Below the pieces are notes generated by a model. That model did no database searches, was not told the origin of the DNA, and saw only the letters and a program-made list of their open reading frames with translations. This document shows, one piece after another, positions 52,791-63,597 of a stretch of 64,000 bases of DNA. The stretch's first letter is position 1. Every line of letters starts with the position of its first letter. A program made the position numbers and the translations under genes. The stretch is from Anthopleura xanthogrammica (taxonomy: Eukaryota > Cnidaria > Anthozoa > Actiniaria > Actiniidae): the NCBI GenBank assembly GCA_964019055.1, contig OZ025216.1:8616414-8680413 (forward strand), read 5' to 3'.

Positions 52791-53039
52791 TCTAGTGTTG
52801 CATTCATTTGCATAACTGATTTTTTTTTTTACGAATAGTAATATCCTAGCTAACTACCCACTGAATGACCTGACCATGATATAGTTGCAGCATTCTGCAC
52901 TACATACCAAGAGAAGACATTCATTCACAACACGTTTGTCTAAATTCATTCATTGTCAAGATGACGGCCACGACGTCACATGCAATTAGTATCAGATTTA
53001 CATAATTTCAATATCAATGATCCTGTCATTGGTTCATTG

Positions 53040-53315
53040 GACCTTTCTCATGCAGCAGCCTCATTGGCTGAGGGTGTTGCGGTTGTAAAGGGAAGCTCTG
53101 CCTAGACTCTTGACCCCTTATGCTTTTATAAATTATGCCAAATTTTGGCAAAAGGGTACCCCTTTCATACACCTTAAAAGTTAAAGTTATCCCATTTATA
53201 TACACTTTTCTCTCACTCGTAATGTCAGTTTACATCAAGATGCAAGCATTCGAGTGCATTCAATATGAAGTTGAAGGTATGAAGTAAAAAGCATAGCTGT
53301 GGCATGAGAAAGGTC
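53040..53315. mobile_element. Putative inverted-repeat element, GACCTTTCTCATGC ends
   Basis: 14-bp exact inverted ends GACCTTTCTCATGC and GCATGAGAAAGGTC are 276 bp apart. No coding capacity. Confidence 0.5.
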
Positions 53316-54594
53316 TACTGCTATGTACGAGGGAATTCCAAACATCTATTCTCAACCCTTTTTGTCCAAGATTGTCTGGAAATGGTATTTGTAATTAAAA
53401 GAGATGCCAGGCAGTTTAAAAGGGAATTAGGTGTCAATTATAAGAAATAGACTGAGAGATTCTAGAAAATGTTACTTTTGAATTAATTAATTTGAATTAA
53501 GTCATAAATGCAAAGGAAAATGTGACGTCACAAAAAGTGGATATTGATAGAAGTCCAAAAAGTGGTATTTAGAAAGGCTAATAATTTGGAATAAAAGGTA
53601 TACGCCGTTTACATTTACCTAAAAAAGCAACAAAGTAGTAGATATTGCAAAGGAGGCCAAGATGGGTCTAGAATCAGTGTATATTTTTCAAAATTTTAAT
53701 ATAAAGGCTCAAAAAAGGAACAAAAAAGGCAAAGAGCCCTGTAAGACCCAGGAACAAATACCCAACGGATGGAAAGACAACTATTTTGTGAAGTTAAAAT
53801 TCTACGGAAGCAAAGTCCGATTTTTTCTTCCAAAAAGCTAATGACAAAGAAAATACTAATCTCAAAAATTGTAAATCATACGCATTTAATTTTTTTTTAC
53901 TGAAATGAGTATTCAAACGTTTACTTCCGGTTCATTATTACAGCTTCACTTCCGGTTTGTTAACCGTGGTCGCTCTAATGGCCAAATAAGTGTAATATCT
54001 TACTCACTTTCAAACGAAAGCGCATAATATAAATAAGAAACTTTAGAACAACCTAAAAACTTTAAAAAATAACGGTAAACAACAAGATTGGAGTCAATTT
54101 TCCACGGTTCACAACGGTTAACATTCAAATCGCAATAAAAAGATATTTTAGAATAATTCTTTTTATTATAGTGTAAATGGCTGTAAACCGTTGTGAACCG
54201 TGCTTTTTTCTTTCGTATTTTATCAAAACCGACAAAAGTATATTTGTTAACCGTAGTTAACCGTTGTAGAACAGTAATATTTCAAATATACGGTAAAATC
54301 TCGCCTTGATAGAAGTTTCTGTACGTTAGGTAGGCTATATGTTACTTAATGAAAGGGCCTCATTTCGTTTGGTAAATTCATTTCTTCCTTCGTGGGATGG
54401 TTCTAAGAGTGATTCTTCTTGGGATTCGTACTCCTTGAAAATCTTTGCATTCAAATTAACACCCTAAAGTTCTATGGTTAACGAATTACCGCTACTTTTC
54501 GAAGAAAAAAAATGCCATTCTTTGTGACGTCATGCAATTTACGACATGTGTAGCAGTCGGATATCAGTCGGATTGTATACAAATCCATACCTAT

Positions 54595-54785
54595 ATTGAA
54601 TTACGAAGGATGTACAATGTCATTTTGTCTCATTATCATAAGGGTGCGATGTGTAAAACAAGAAATATGGGTTATTGAATGTGTTTTTTTGTGATTCGAC
54701 GGAAGAATTCATGATTTTTAGCATATACAGATCGCAGACAATCTTGGACAAAATGGTTGAGAATTTTTGCGTTTTTAAGGATATA
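54595..54785. repeat. 191-bp direct repeat, left copy
   Basis: Differs from 55767-55957 at only two positions, both near its right end. It contains the start codon and first 37 codons of the recombinase frame. Confidence 0.95.
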
Positions 54786-55589
54786 ATAATACGTAATTAT
54801 CTAAATATCATTGGAATTCTACATAAGGAATTCGGACTCGCAAACCCCCTACTCGACAACTGGGCGCTTAAATCGTTACTTACCGGCATTAAGAGGGTAA
54901 AGGGCTCACCTCCAAGTCAGAAGTTACCTATTACCCCCGATATCTTGATAAGTATATATTCCACACTCAAATTTTCTAACAGCCTTGACGCATCCTTTTG
55001 GGCTGTTTGTCTAATAGCCTTTTTTGGTATGTTTCGGAAATCACATTTATTACCTATGTCTGCAAACAAATTCGACCAAGAGAAGCAGCTAACTAAAGCA
55101 GATTTCAAAATTTACCCTTGGGGGATTTTGATCACTATTCGCTGGAGCAAAACAATCCAATTTCGTGAAAGGGAGGTTGACATACCTATTCCATATATTC
55201 CTTATAGCAAACTTTGCCCAGTTACAGCGACAAACCATGCGTTCTCCTTTACTTATACAGCACCTGCTAACACGCAAGCCTTCAACTGCTGGGATAAGGA
55301 CACTAACACTTTTAAGTGTCTCACCTATAACATGTTTATTAACAAACTAAAGCATCATCTGAAACTAATAGGAGTTAATCCGGCTAACTATGCTGGTCAC
55401 TCGTTTAGAAGGGGAGGTGCATCCTTCGCATATCAGTCTGGTGTTCCAATTGAATTAATCAAAGCGCTAGGGGATTGGAAATCAGACTCAGTATTAATAT
55501 ATCTAACCATGCCTTTAACCATAAGGCTAAAATCCGCTAACATGCTTTGTAAATCTCTCCTACACTACAAACCACACAACACTCAATAA
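54675..55589 (+). CDS. XerD-like tyrosine recombinase (Crypton/DIRS-type)
   Basis: A 304-residue open frame with the full catalytic set of tyrosine recombinases: Arg121 ('GMFRKSHLL'), Lys159 ('RWSKT'), His242-x-x-Arg245 ('GHSFRRGGASFA'), Trp268 ('LGDWKSDS') in the second His/Trp position, and nucleophile Tyr276 ('LIYL'). The recognisable fold begins at about residue 38 ('RNYLNIIGILHKEFG'). Residues 1-37 come from the flanking 191-bp repeat, so the natural amino terminus is probably missing. No reverse transcriptase or other transposon gene is near, which favours a Crypton-like element or a truncated DIRS/Ngaro piece. An AATAAA at 55724-55729 may serve as its poly(A) signal. Such enzymes cut and rejoin DNA through a covalent tyrosine intermediate. 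Confidence 0.85.
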   Translation: MNVFFCDSTEEFMIFSIYRSQTILDKMVENFCVFKDIIIRNYLNIIGILHKEFGLANPLLDNWALKSLLTGIKRVKGSPPSQKLPITPDILISIYSTLKFSNSLDASFWAVCLIAFFGMFRKSHLLPMSANKFDQEKQLTKADFKIYPWGILITIRWSKTIQFREREVDIPIPYIPYSKLCPVTATNHAFSFTYTAPANTQAFNCWDKDTNTFKCLTYNMFINKLKHHLKLIGVNPANYAGHSFRRGGASFAYQSGVPIELIKALGDWKSDSVLIYLTMPLTIRLKSANMLCKSLLHYKPHNTQ

Positions 55590-55766
55590 CTCCCACAACC
55601 ACTTGGGTTTGGACTTATTATTCTAAGGAATAATGGTAAATATGCTTGTAATAGTTTTTAGAATATTCATATAGATGTTTAGAGTTAATTGTATATATAT
55701 ATATTAGTAGTAAATATATTGTTAATAAAGACTGCCTGAACCCACTCCTGAGTCTTGTTGATTTAG

Positions 55767-55957
55767 ATTGAATTACGAAGGATGTACAATGTCATTTTGT
55801 CTCATTATCATAAGGGTGCGATGTGTAAAACAAGAAATATGGGTTATTGAATGTGTTTTTTTGTGATTCGACGGAAGAATTCATGATTTTTAGCATATAC
55901 AGATCGCAGACAATCTTGGACAAAATGGTTGAGAATTGTTGAGTTTTTAAGGATATA
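55767..55957. repeat. 191-bp direct repeat, right copy
   Basis: Partner of 54595-54785, offset 1172 bp. Confidence 0.95.
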
Positions 55958-56112
55958 TTGTGTAAAACACAGTTAAATCCCTCTCCAACGTCCCCCCTCC
56001 CCCCAGAACAATGTTGGGTCTGTCGAGAAGGAACTGTGCTAGCCAATGGTACCAACATTGTGCTGGGGGGGAGGGGGAATTTCAGTTTAGGAAAATTCCA
56101 TTTTTGATATGA

Positions 56113-59100
56113 TCAAAAATTCTCAACCCTTCTCAACCCTTTTTGTCCAAGATTGTAGCTGTACTGCCCCTTGACTCGTAGATTCTTGGGATCAAAAGGT
56201 GCTTTCAGGTGGATTTCAGCAGGAAAAACTTCACCCATTGATTCTAACGAATAGCTACCCTCTTTTAGATAATTATTATCAACAGTCTTGCCACTGGGAT
56301 CCTTGATGTAACCGTAACCAATACTCTTGTTGATGGCAAAACCAAAATCTCCACGACGAATGAAGCCAACAATCTCGTCATTCCTGTGAACGGCTTCCAG
56401 ACCTAGTAATGCTTTCGACCTGAAAGAAAATTTTCTTACGTCAATAAATTGCACATCTCTTTGTTCTTACCGCCCAAGTCAGTGTGACATCTCTCACTTG
56501 TCTTAGCTTTATAAAATGTTGGAGCTCTATGTTTTTACTTCAGAGACCAATACATGTGGCAATTCTCTGGCAAAACAATTTCCGACATTTTTATACAAGC
56601 CAGCACGAGAGAATCTGCATTGGGAATCATGTCTCACGTCATGATCAACTCAGGAAACATTTTTTTGCGACAACAAAAATGCTTCAGAAAGGTTGAATGA
56701 TTGAACTATTAGGCAACAAGATTTTGGCTGTACTTTTTTCTCTCAACAATCTAAAATAATGTTTCCAGCATGAGGAAAATTTGTAGACTGTGAATAAATG
56801 GCTGGCAATAGACCTTTTAGCTTGCATGGGCGTAATGTTATCTCATTTCAGAGCACATGTCATTCTCTTGAGAATAAGATTCTTTGTTTGAGTGGTATCC
56901 ATATTCATGTGTCTTCTCATGCACAATTGCAACCTTCAAACAAAGATGTAATACTCTAGGGAATGACGTGGTCTGAAATGGAAAAAACAATATGCCCAAC
57001 CTGAAAAAGGTCTAAAGATGTTAACAAGAGAAGAAAGCAGATACTCACTGGTCAATTGTAAAGCAGACAAGTTTCTTCTTTAATCCTTCAGCCTTTTGCT
57101 TCTCAAGGGCTTCTCTTCCAAGAAAAGGTGTGTCTGTTTTCAGTTTACATGTGAATCCTAATCCCGCTTCTAGAGGTGTATCATCATGTCGAAGATCTTG
57201 GTGCCAGTGCTTGTATCCTTTCTCAGCACTCAAAGAATCAATTGCACGATATCCTGCATTAGCTATCCCGTACATCTCACCTGCGGACATGACTGCCTGG
57301 TACACAGGAACACACGAATCCCGCGGGATGTGAAGTTCAAGTCCAAGTTCTCCGACAAAAGTCAAGCGTATTACCCGCACGTCATGGCCGGCGATGTTGA
57401 TAACTTTGTGAGTTGAAAATGGGAAAGCCTCGGTGGTGAGGTCAGCATTTGTTAGGGTCTGCAAAATTTCCAAACTAGAAGAAAAAGGTTCAGTTAATTT
57501 ATAACATATCAACCTTCGAATTACACAGGGTAAGAGAGAACCATTTCGAAAAAAAAAGATACTTCCAATACCTCAAAATGATGCCGCAAGTATGCGAGAA
57601 CATAATAATTATATTTATATGTGCAAGGACATCAATCGATTTTTTGCACAACAGTACAGAGATTTAAGTTGCTTGTATTTCAAGCTCATGCACGCAGTAC
57701 ATATGCAGCTGGTAGAAGCTCAGTTTTTCTTTCCACCAAAAAAATGATAATTTTACTGCACCCAGAATGGTGATGTAAAACAATGTTCTGCTATGCAGCT
57801 TAATTACAACGGTACAATTCTGAGTGTCTAGTTCAGAAACTCTGACGTCCATACTGTCACATCCTAAATACCTATACCTTGTAGTTCAATCCATTTTTAT
57901 AATCACAATATTCTTATCTTAATAAATTAACTTCGAAGCTCTTAAAATGGAACACTATACCAGTTGCTTAACTATATTACCACTGGAAGATCCAGGATGA
58001 TTTTCAGGAGGGGGTAACTAGTGATCTGATCCCCTAGTCCCCCCTGATTCTATTCTTTCTATTACACACCTTTTTGGCCCTTGTACGCTTAGCATTCCCA
58101 TGTCATTTGTGTGGTCTTGTATCTTTACATCAAATTTCTTCTCAGCCAGGATATTATTGATATGAGACCAGCTATGTTGGCCGATCCCACCACCGATGGC
58201 CAGGTAGAAACCATCCCCTATTAAACAAGTTCAAACTGTGATGGAGTGCAAACTATTTGTATTATGAGGCAAGGCACACCTCCTTGCCCAAGAAAACACA
58301 AGAACAAAAGACATGACCACAATGTTGGTTGACATGACAAAAGAAACCAAGACCAAATCTTTTGTTAAAGTCAACCAACATGGTGGCTATGACGTCACAT
58401 GCACAGGGACAAAAGACATGGCTGCCATGTTGGATGACATAACAAAAGAAACCAAGACCAAATCTTTTGTTAAAGTCAACCAACATGGTGGCTATGACGT
58501 CACATGCACAAGGACAAAAGACATGGCCGCCATGTTGGATGACATAACAAAAGAAACCAAGACCAAATCTTTTGTTAAAGTCAACCAACATGGCGGCTAT
58601 GACGTCACATGCACAAGGACAAGAGATGTGGCCGCCATGTTGGATGACATGACAAAAGAAACCAAGGTCAAATCTTTTGTTAAAGTCAACCAACATGGCG
58701 ACTATGATGTCACATGCACAAGGACAAAAGACGTGGCCACCATGTTGGATGACATGACAAAAGAAACCAAGACCAAATCTTTTGTTCAAGTCATGAACCA
58801 ACATGGCGGCTATGACGTCGCATACACAAGGACAAAAGACCTGGCTGCCATACATGTTGGTTGACATGACAAAAGAAACCAAGACCAAATCTTTTGTTAA
58901 AGTCAACCAACATGGCGGCTATAACAACCAACTACTACCAACCATCAAATTTTGGTCTGACTACACTTGAACCATCTCCATTTTCCATGACACTAACAGT
59001 CAAATCTGCTTCAACTCCTCCATCCTTGCTGGTCATACAGGTGTATGTGGTGGCTCCTACAAACAAAATGAAAAAAAAAAATGTCTCAGTTCTAAGGTTT

Positions 59101-62100
59101 AATTTGCTTGAGTGATGGCACTCTTTTCCTACGGGCAGTGGTGTAGCAAGGGGGAGGGACAGCTGCCCCCCTAAAATTTTCAGATCGAACCTTTCTTTCT
59201 TTGATGTATGATGTAAATGCCACTGGCGTAGGGAGGTGGCAGGCAAGTGTCCCCCAAGTTTTTGGTCATCAGTTTTTATTCTAGGTGACCCCCAGATCCT
59301 AGGTCCTTGCTACACCAATGCCAATAGCTTTTATCAGCCCAAGGTTGTTTCAAGGTATCAATGAAATTTGATGGTGTTATTCAGGATGTGAAATGTGATT
59401 GGAAATCATTTGGATCTAATACTGGTCTAAAAAAAGTAAGATAAGCCTACATATAATGATAAGGTACATAAAAGTAGTTCCTTTTACCAGCAGCTTTTTG
59501 CATGTTTGCAGTGAAAATCCAGTCCACAGCTTTCTGGGCATCTGGTCCACTGATGTAGTATTTTGCAAAATATGACATGTTGAAGGCTGCTGCACTAGTT
59601 CTACAGGCTTCTGCTTCTTGTCCGATCTGGAACATTTCAAAGAAAGGATAAACTATGTCACTCTGTAAAAAATGCACAGTGTGAACGTAACATGGTTGGA
59701 CAGACCCAACAGACAGACCCAAGCAATCTGATCAGCTTGTGATGTGAATTGTGATCTGACAAGCATTTGATCAGCTTGTGATGTGAATGGCTCAGCCGGC
59801 AAATTTTGTCAATCCATACAATTCCACTGCACTGGGCATGTAAATCTTGTCTATTGAGAGAAGAGGAAGGAGTATGTTAAAGGAGGGGGAGGGGTGGGAT
59901 GATTTTCGAAGTGTCACAGTGTAGACTAGACATAAGGATTTGGCCAAAAAAACTGGGGGCTAAAAAGGGGAACACTGACCGATTAATAATGATTTCTGTG
60001 GGACCTGTTCTGTAATGAGAAACCTACCTCATCATGTTGTGGAGGGTAGTCAAAGGTATATTCTTGACCCAGGAGGTCATTGTACAAGTAGTCTTCATGC
60101 TTCTTCTTGTCGTAAGATCCATAATAATCATACTCTTTGATCTAGAATCAGAATTAATATAGTTTACTATATGTAAATAACTTTCCCATTACTATTATTG
60201 TTTTTTTTTTGGGGGGGGGGGGGGGGAGGGAGGCAAATAACTCAATAATAAACTAGATGATGATGTTGATGGTGATGACGATGGTGGTGATGACGATGGT
60301 GGTGATGATGATGATGATGGTAATGATGGTTATGATGATGATTTTGAGTTAGCAAGCCACTTGAGTACCTCTGGTTTTTGTGATGTCTTGAACCATCCAG
60401 GTCTCTCCCAACCATGCCGCTCTTGATATACGCACCCTGCATCCAACAACACCTGAAATACATAAACAAACACAAATGAATAGACCTTTTCTACCTGGGT
60501 TTAATATTTTGCCATTTCAGACCACATGCCTTCCCTTGGGTATTGTTTATTTGTTTGCTGGTGGAGCTTGAGAAGATTTGTCCAGAAATCAGGACTTAGA
60601 CTAAAAAATCCTAGCACAAGATTCCTGGCCTAACAAAGCCTCATGATGATTAAATAATTATACCCCATTCACACCAAAACCTGTTTAGTTAAACTGAGTT
60701 TTTATTAAACAAAATGTTTAGAGACTAGAGAGCTTCAATGTAATTATTTTATCTCTAATCTGTTCAGTACAATATGAAGGATAGTTTATATGTATTATTT
60801 CATCAAAGAGTGAACAATTTTTGTAAATAATTTTCTAAACATTTTAGTTAAACTACTTTAAAACATGTTTAAGCTATAGTGTGAATGGGGTATTAGATTC
60901 CGGCATGTTTGAGTACCTGATGAAGGGCATCGCATCGCATGTTTCTGCTGGCAAGTGGTTCGTCATGAGGAAATACCATGGAATAATTCTTGGCATATGA
61001 CTCATGACTTCTCTCCCAGATCCATTTTTGATTATCAGTCATAGAAGAATGGAAGCGTCTGCAAATAATTGTTCAGAAAGATTAAAATATTAACCATGAG
61101 TACATGAAAATTCACACTTCAATAGACCCCTTGCAGCACTTCAGAATGCAGCTCAATTTGGAGGACAAAACAATAGGTTTCCAATTCTCAGGAGATTGAA
61201 ATTATATCATTTTGCCCTCCCAATTGAGGTGCTTTGATGTCATGTGAAAGGGGTCTATATAATCCAAGAATATTTCAATGAAATACCTTATATCATAGCC
61301 ATACATGTCAAGATCTGGATACCCATTTACTATCCAGCGTGCCAACTCTCTTCCACAACCTCCAGCAAGCATGATCCCAGATGAGTTGAAGCCACACCCA
61401 AGGTAGAACCCACGCAGTTCTGGTGCCTCGCCCATGAGGGGCTTATGGTCTGCAGTAAAGGATTCTGGGCCACAGACCGTCGACTTGATGCCAGTTTCTT
61501 CAATCACTGGTACCCTGTTACATGCTCCTTCAATATGGACACTGAATACATCCCAATCAAGGTCAAATAAACTAAAGGCAAAGTTGTTCTTGACCTGATG
61601 TCAAAAATTTAATTTTAAATAAGTAAAACAAATATAACAAAATAAATGGATTTAAGGAGGCTAGAAAGGGTTTTTGAACTTGCATATAGACTAACAAAAA
61701 CGACCCTGAAAAACTTTATATGACTAATATATGACCGTAAGTTGACCCAGAAGACGAAAGACCATAAAGTAAAGGTTGGAATGAAAATAAAAATATGACG
61801 TAACACGTTGCTATGACAATGATAGAACACTTCAAATGTGTGCAAAGTTTTTCATTTAAAAATTCATAACTCAAAAACCGAATGGTGAAAGTCGTTTAAA
61901 ATTGGCATGTTTGAAGTTCATGATTCAATCTTTGTTTAGACCGAAAAAGAAAAAATTCTGTAATGAGGAATTCTCAGAAATCAATGAAGTTTATTTTAGG
62001 AAGTTCCCTATTACAGAATTTTCTTATTTTTTCTTAGCACTTACGAACCATTAAATAAAAGCCACATGCAAAGTTTAAAAAAAATTTACTGTCCAGTTTT

Positions 62101-63405
62101 TAAGTTATTTTAGTTTAAGTATGAGGTTTTTTGGGACAAAATTTTCCTATTCCATTTCAAATGATTCAGTGCTACGTCATTTAAGAGCGCGCGCACTCAT
62201 TCATTGAAAACTATTTCGAGCCTCCTTAACAGTGGCATTTCTACAGAGTCTGACTGAACAGCTCTTCATCCACTGAATTCCAATTGAAATTTATATTAGA
62301 AGTTGATGTTTGCTGAGGGAGGAAAACCAGAGAACCCAGAGAAAATACTTTGAAGCACAGGAAAGCTGTGTGGGGCAACCTTTGTAGATTAAAATTTAGA
62401 TTTAGAAAGAACCAACATGCAACTTTACTCACATACAACACTGAATCTGGGAATTGACCTGGATTGCATTATTTGTGAGAGGTTAGTGCTCTCATCCACG
62501 TCACTGCATGCAATGCTAACTGTGTTCTCAAAATGAGCTTAAATAACATACCTTTTCCCAAAAAATTGGGTTTTGTTCATATCCTCCAATAGAAAGACCA
62601 TCACCTTGTAACTTAAGATATATTGACGCATCATGATCCCGGATGTTAGGCATGTTTTGGATTCCCTCTATGCGTTCAGTTACAATATAAGCATGGTACA
62701 TTGCACAAAGAGGTACTTTAACATCAGCCAGAGAACCAATGTATGGTGACCATACTCCACCACAGTTAACAACATTTTTTGCTTTAACATGACCAGACTC
62801 TGTGTCTACTCCTGTAATGCGCCTCATGCCAAAGTCATCTACATCTGTGGTGATTCCTGTCACCCTGCAATTCTCTATCACCTGTGGATTGAACAATGCG
62901 TAAATCATTGTTACATAGTTTTTAATTTTTGATTCAGCTATTCCATATTTTTTTATTTTTCTATTCACAAAAAATGTTTACAGTCATATTTGTCAGAGTG
63001 GTGAAGGGGTTTTCCATGATCTGTGATTCAGCCTTTTTTGTGCTGTTATTCATGAAAATCAAAAAAGTATGTCTGTGATTCATGAATTTCAACCTCCCCC
63101 TTGAATCCTTGTATCAAGGTCTCTCATTGTATTTTCATGGTATTTTTGTGATTTGTGAATTTGTGAAAAAAATGTCTGTGATTTGTGAGTGATACACTCT
63201 TCACCACCCGGATTGGTATCATTACCTTTGCACCCCTTTTAGTTGCACCCCTTGTTAATGACAACGCCCATCCAGCTGGATCAATAGTACCATCACCTTG
63301 ACTGTATAGCGTACCATACAAGTCATTCACATTCATCAGGGGATATAATTTTTTGGATTCTTCTGGACTTAGAACATGTGACTCGATACCAAATACTTTA
63401 CCAAG
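56113..63405 (-). CDS. SARDH: Sarcosine dehydrogenase, mitochondrial (3' eleven exons; 5' end outside window)
   Basis: Exons with consistent phases: 63226-63405, 62552-62881, 61287-61594, 60917-61058, 60369-60452, 60028-60141, 59488-59626, 58943-59056, 58070-58217, 57049-57474, 56113-56419; 2292 bases, 763 residues, so about 150 N-terminal residues (with the FAD-linking region) lie beyond the right edge. It carries the rest of the FAD-dependent oxidoreductase domain ('[12 protein letters not shown]', '[20 protein letters not shown]'), the family block '[20 protein letters not shown]', and the folate-binding GcvT-like half ('[14 protein letters not shown]', '[18 protein letters not shown]', '[12 protein letters not shown]'). 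It oxidises sarcosine to glycine in the mitochondrial matrix, passing the one-carbon unit to tetrahydrofolate. Vertebrate proteins end near 'RVKG'; here about 15 further residues are read from repeat sequence. Confidence 0.94.
58309..58922. repeat. 105-bp minisatellite, about 5.8 units, in a SARDH intron
   Basis: 'GACAAAAGAAACCAAGACC' recurs every 105 bp (58337, 58442, 58547 and on). The unit carries TATGACGTCACATG (a CRE consensus) and GCCATGTTGGATGAC. Because 105 is a multiple of three, both strands are open (183 and 214 codons); these are artefacts of the repeat. Confidence 0.95.
59136..59321. mobile_element. hAT-like inverted-repeat element
   Basis: Ends CAGTGGTGTAGCAAGG and CCTTGCTACACCAATG are inverted (one mismatch), 186 bp apart, in a SARDH intron. 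Confidence 0.65.
60205..60350. repeat. Poly-G run and (GAT/GGT)n tract in a SARDH intron
   Basis: T9G17-type homopolymers at about 60201-60226, then GATGATGGT units at 60256-60345. Confidence 0.9.
61123..61257 (-). mobile_element. MITE, TAGACCCCTT family, copy 4 (inverted)
   Basis: Ends TAGACCCCTTGCAGCAC and GAAAGGGGTCTA. It reads in the opposite direction to the other three, in a SARDH intron. Confidence 0.8.
61656..62225. mobile_element. 570-bp TTAA-flanked non-autonomous element (piggyBac-like)
   Basis: Begins GGAGGCTAGAAA and ends TTTCGAGCCTCC, flanked by TTAA at 61652-61655 and 62226-62229. It shares 'AAAATTCATAACTCAAAAA' and a GCGCGCGCAC block near the right end with 23728-24364. It lies in a SARDH intron. 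Confidence 0.75.
62290..62510 (-). mobile_element. SINE-like repeat (inverted)
   Basis: 'GCTGAGGGAGGAAAACCAGA' and the following GAGAAAATA are the inverse of the SINE body at 45705-45905. Confidence 0.5.
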
Positions 63406-63597
63406 CTGAAAAATTAATAAATATGAATAAAATGTATTGAATATATATTTTTTACTTGAACTGTCAAAGGACTAACCTCCAAAACATATTCAGTACAGTT
63501 GCAAACTTCTTTACACTGAAGTTTCCCTCTTCAATACATTTACATGTACACCTAGTGTACGCAGTTCCAAATATTAGTAGTATTAAAAGTTAGAGAC

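Noticed and set aside
54675..55589. Bacterial contamination (XerD integrase)
   Set aside because: The surrounding DNA is continuous with animal introns and repeats, codon use is AT-rich like the neighbours, and the enzyme type is common in animal Crypton/DIRS elements.
55792..56058. Minus-strand frame across the right 191-bp repeat
   Set aside because: No motif, and it spans a repeat edge and MITE-like poly-C/G-rich sequence.
58262..58906. 214- and 183-residue repeat proteins
   Set aside because: Both come from the 105-bp minisatellite in a SARDH intron, a multiple of three with no stops; nothing conserved.
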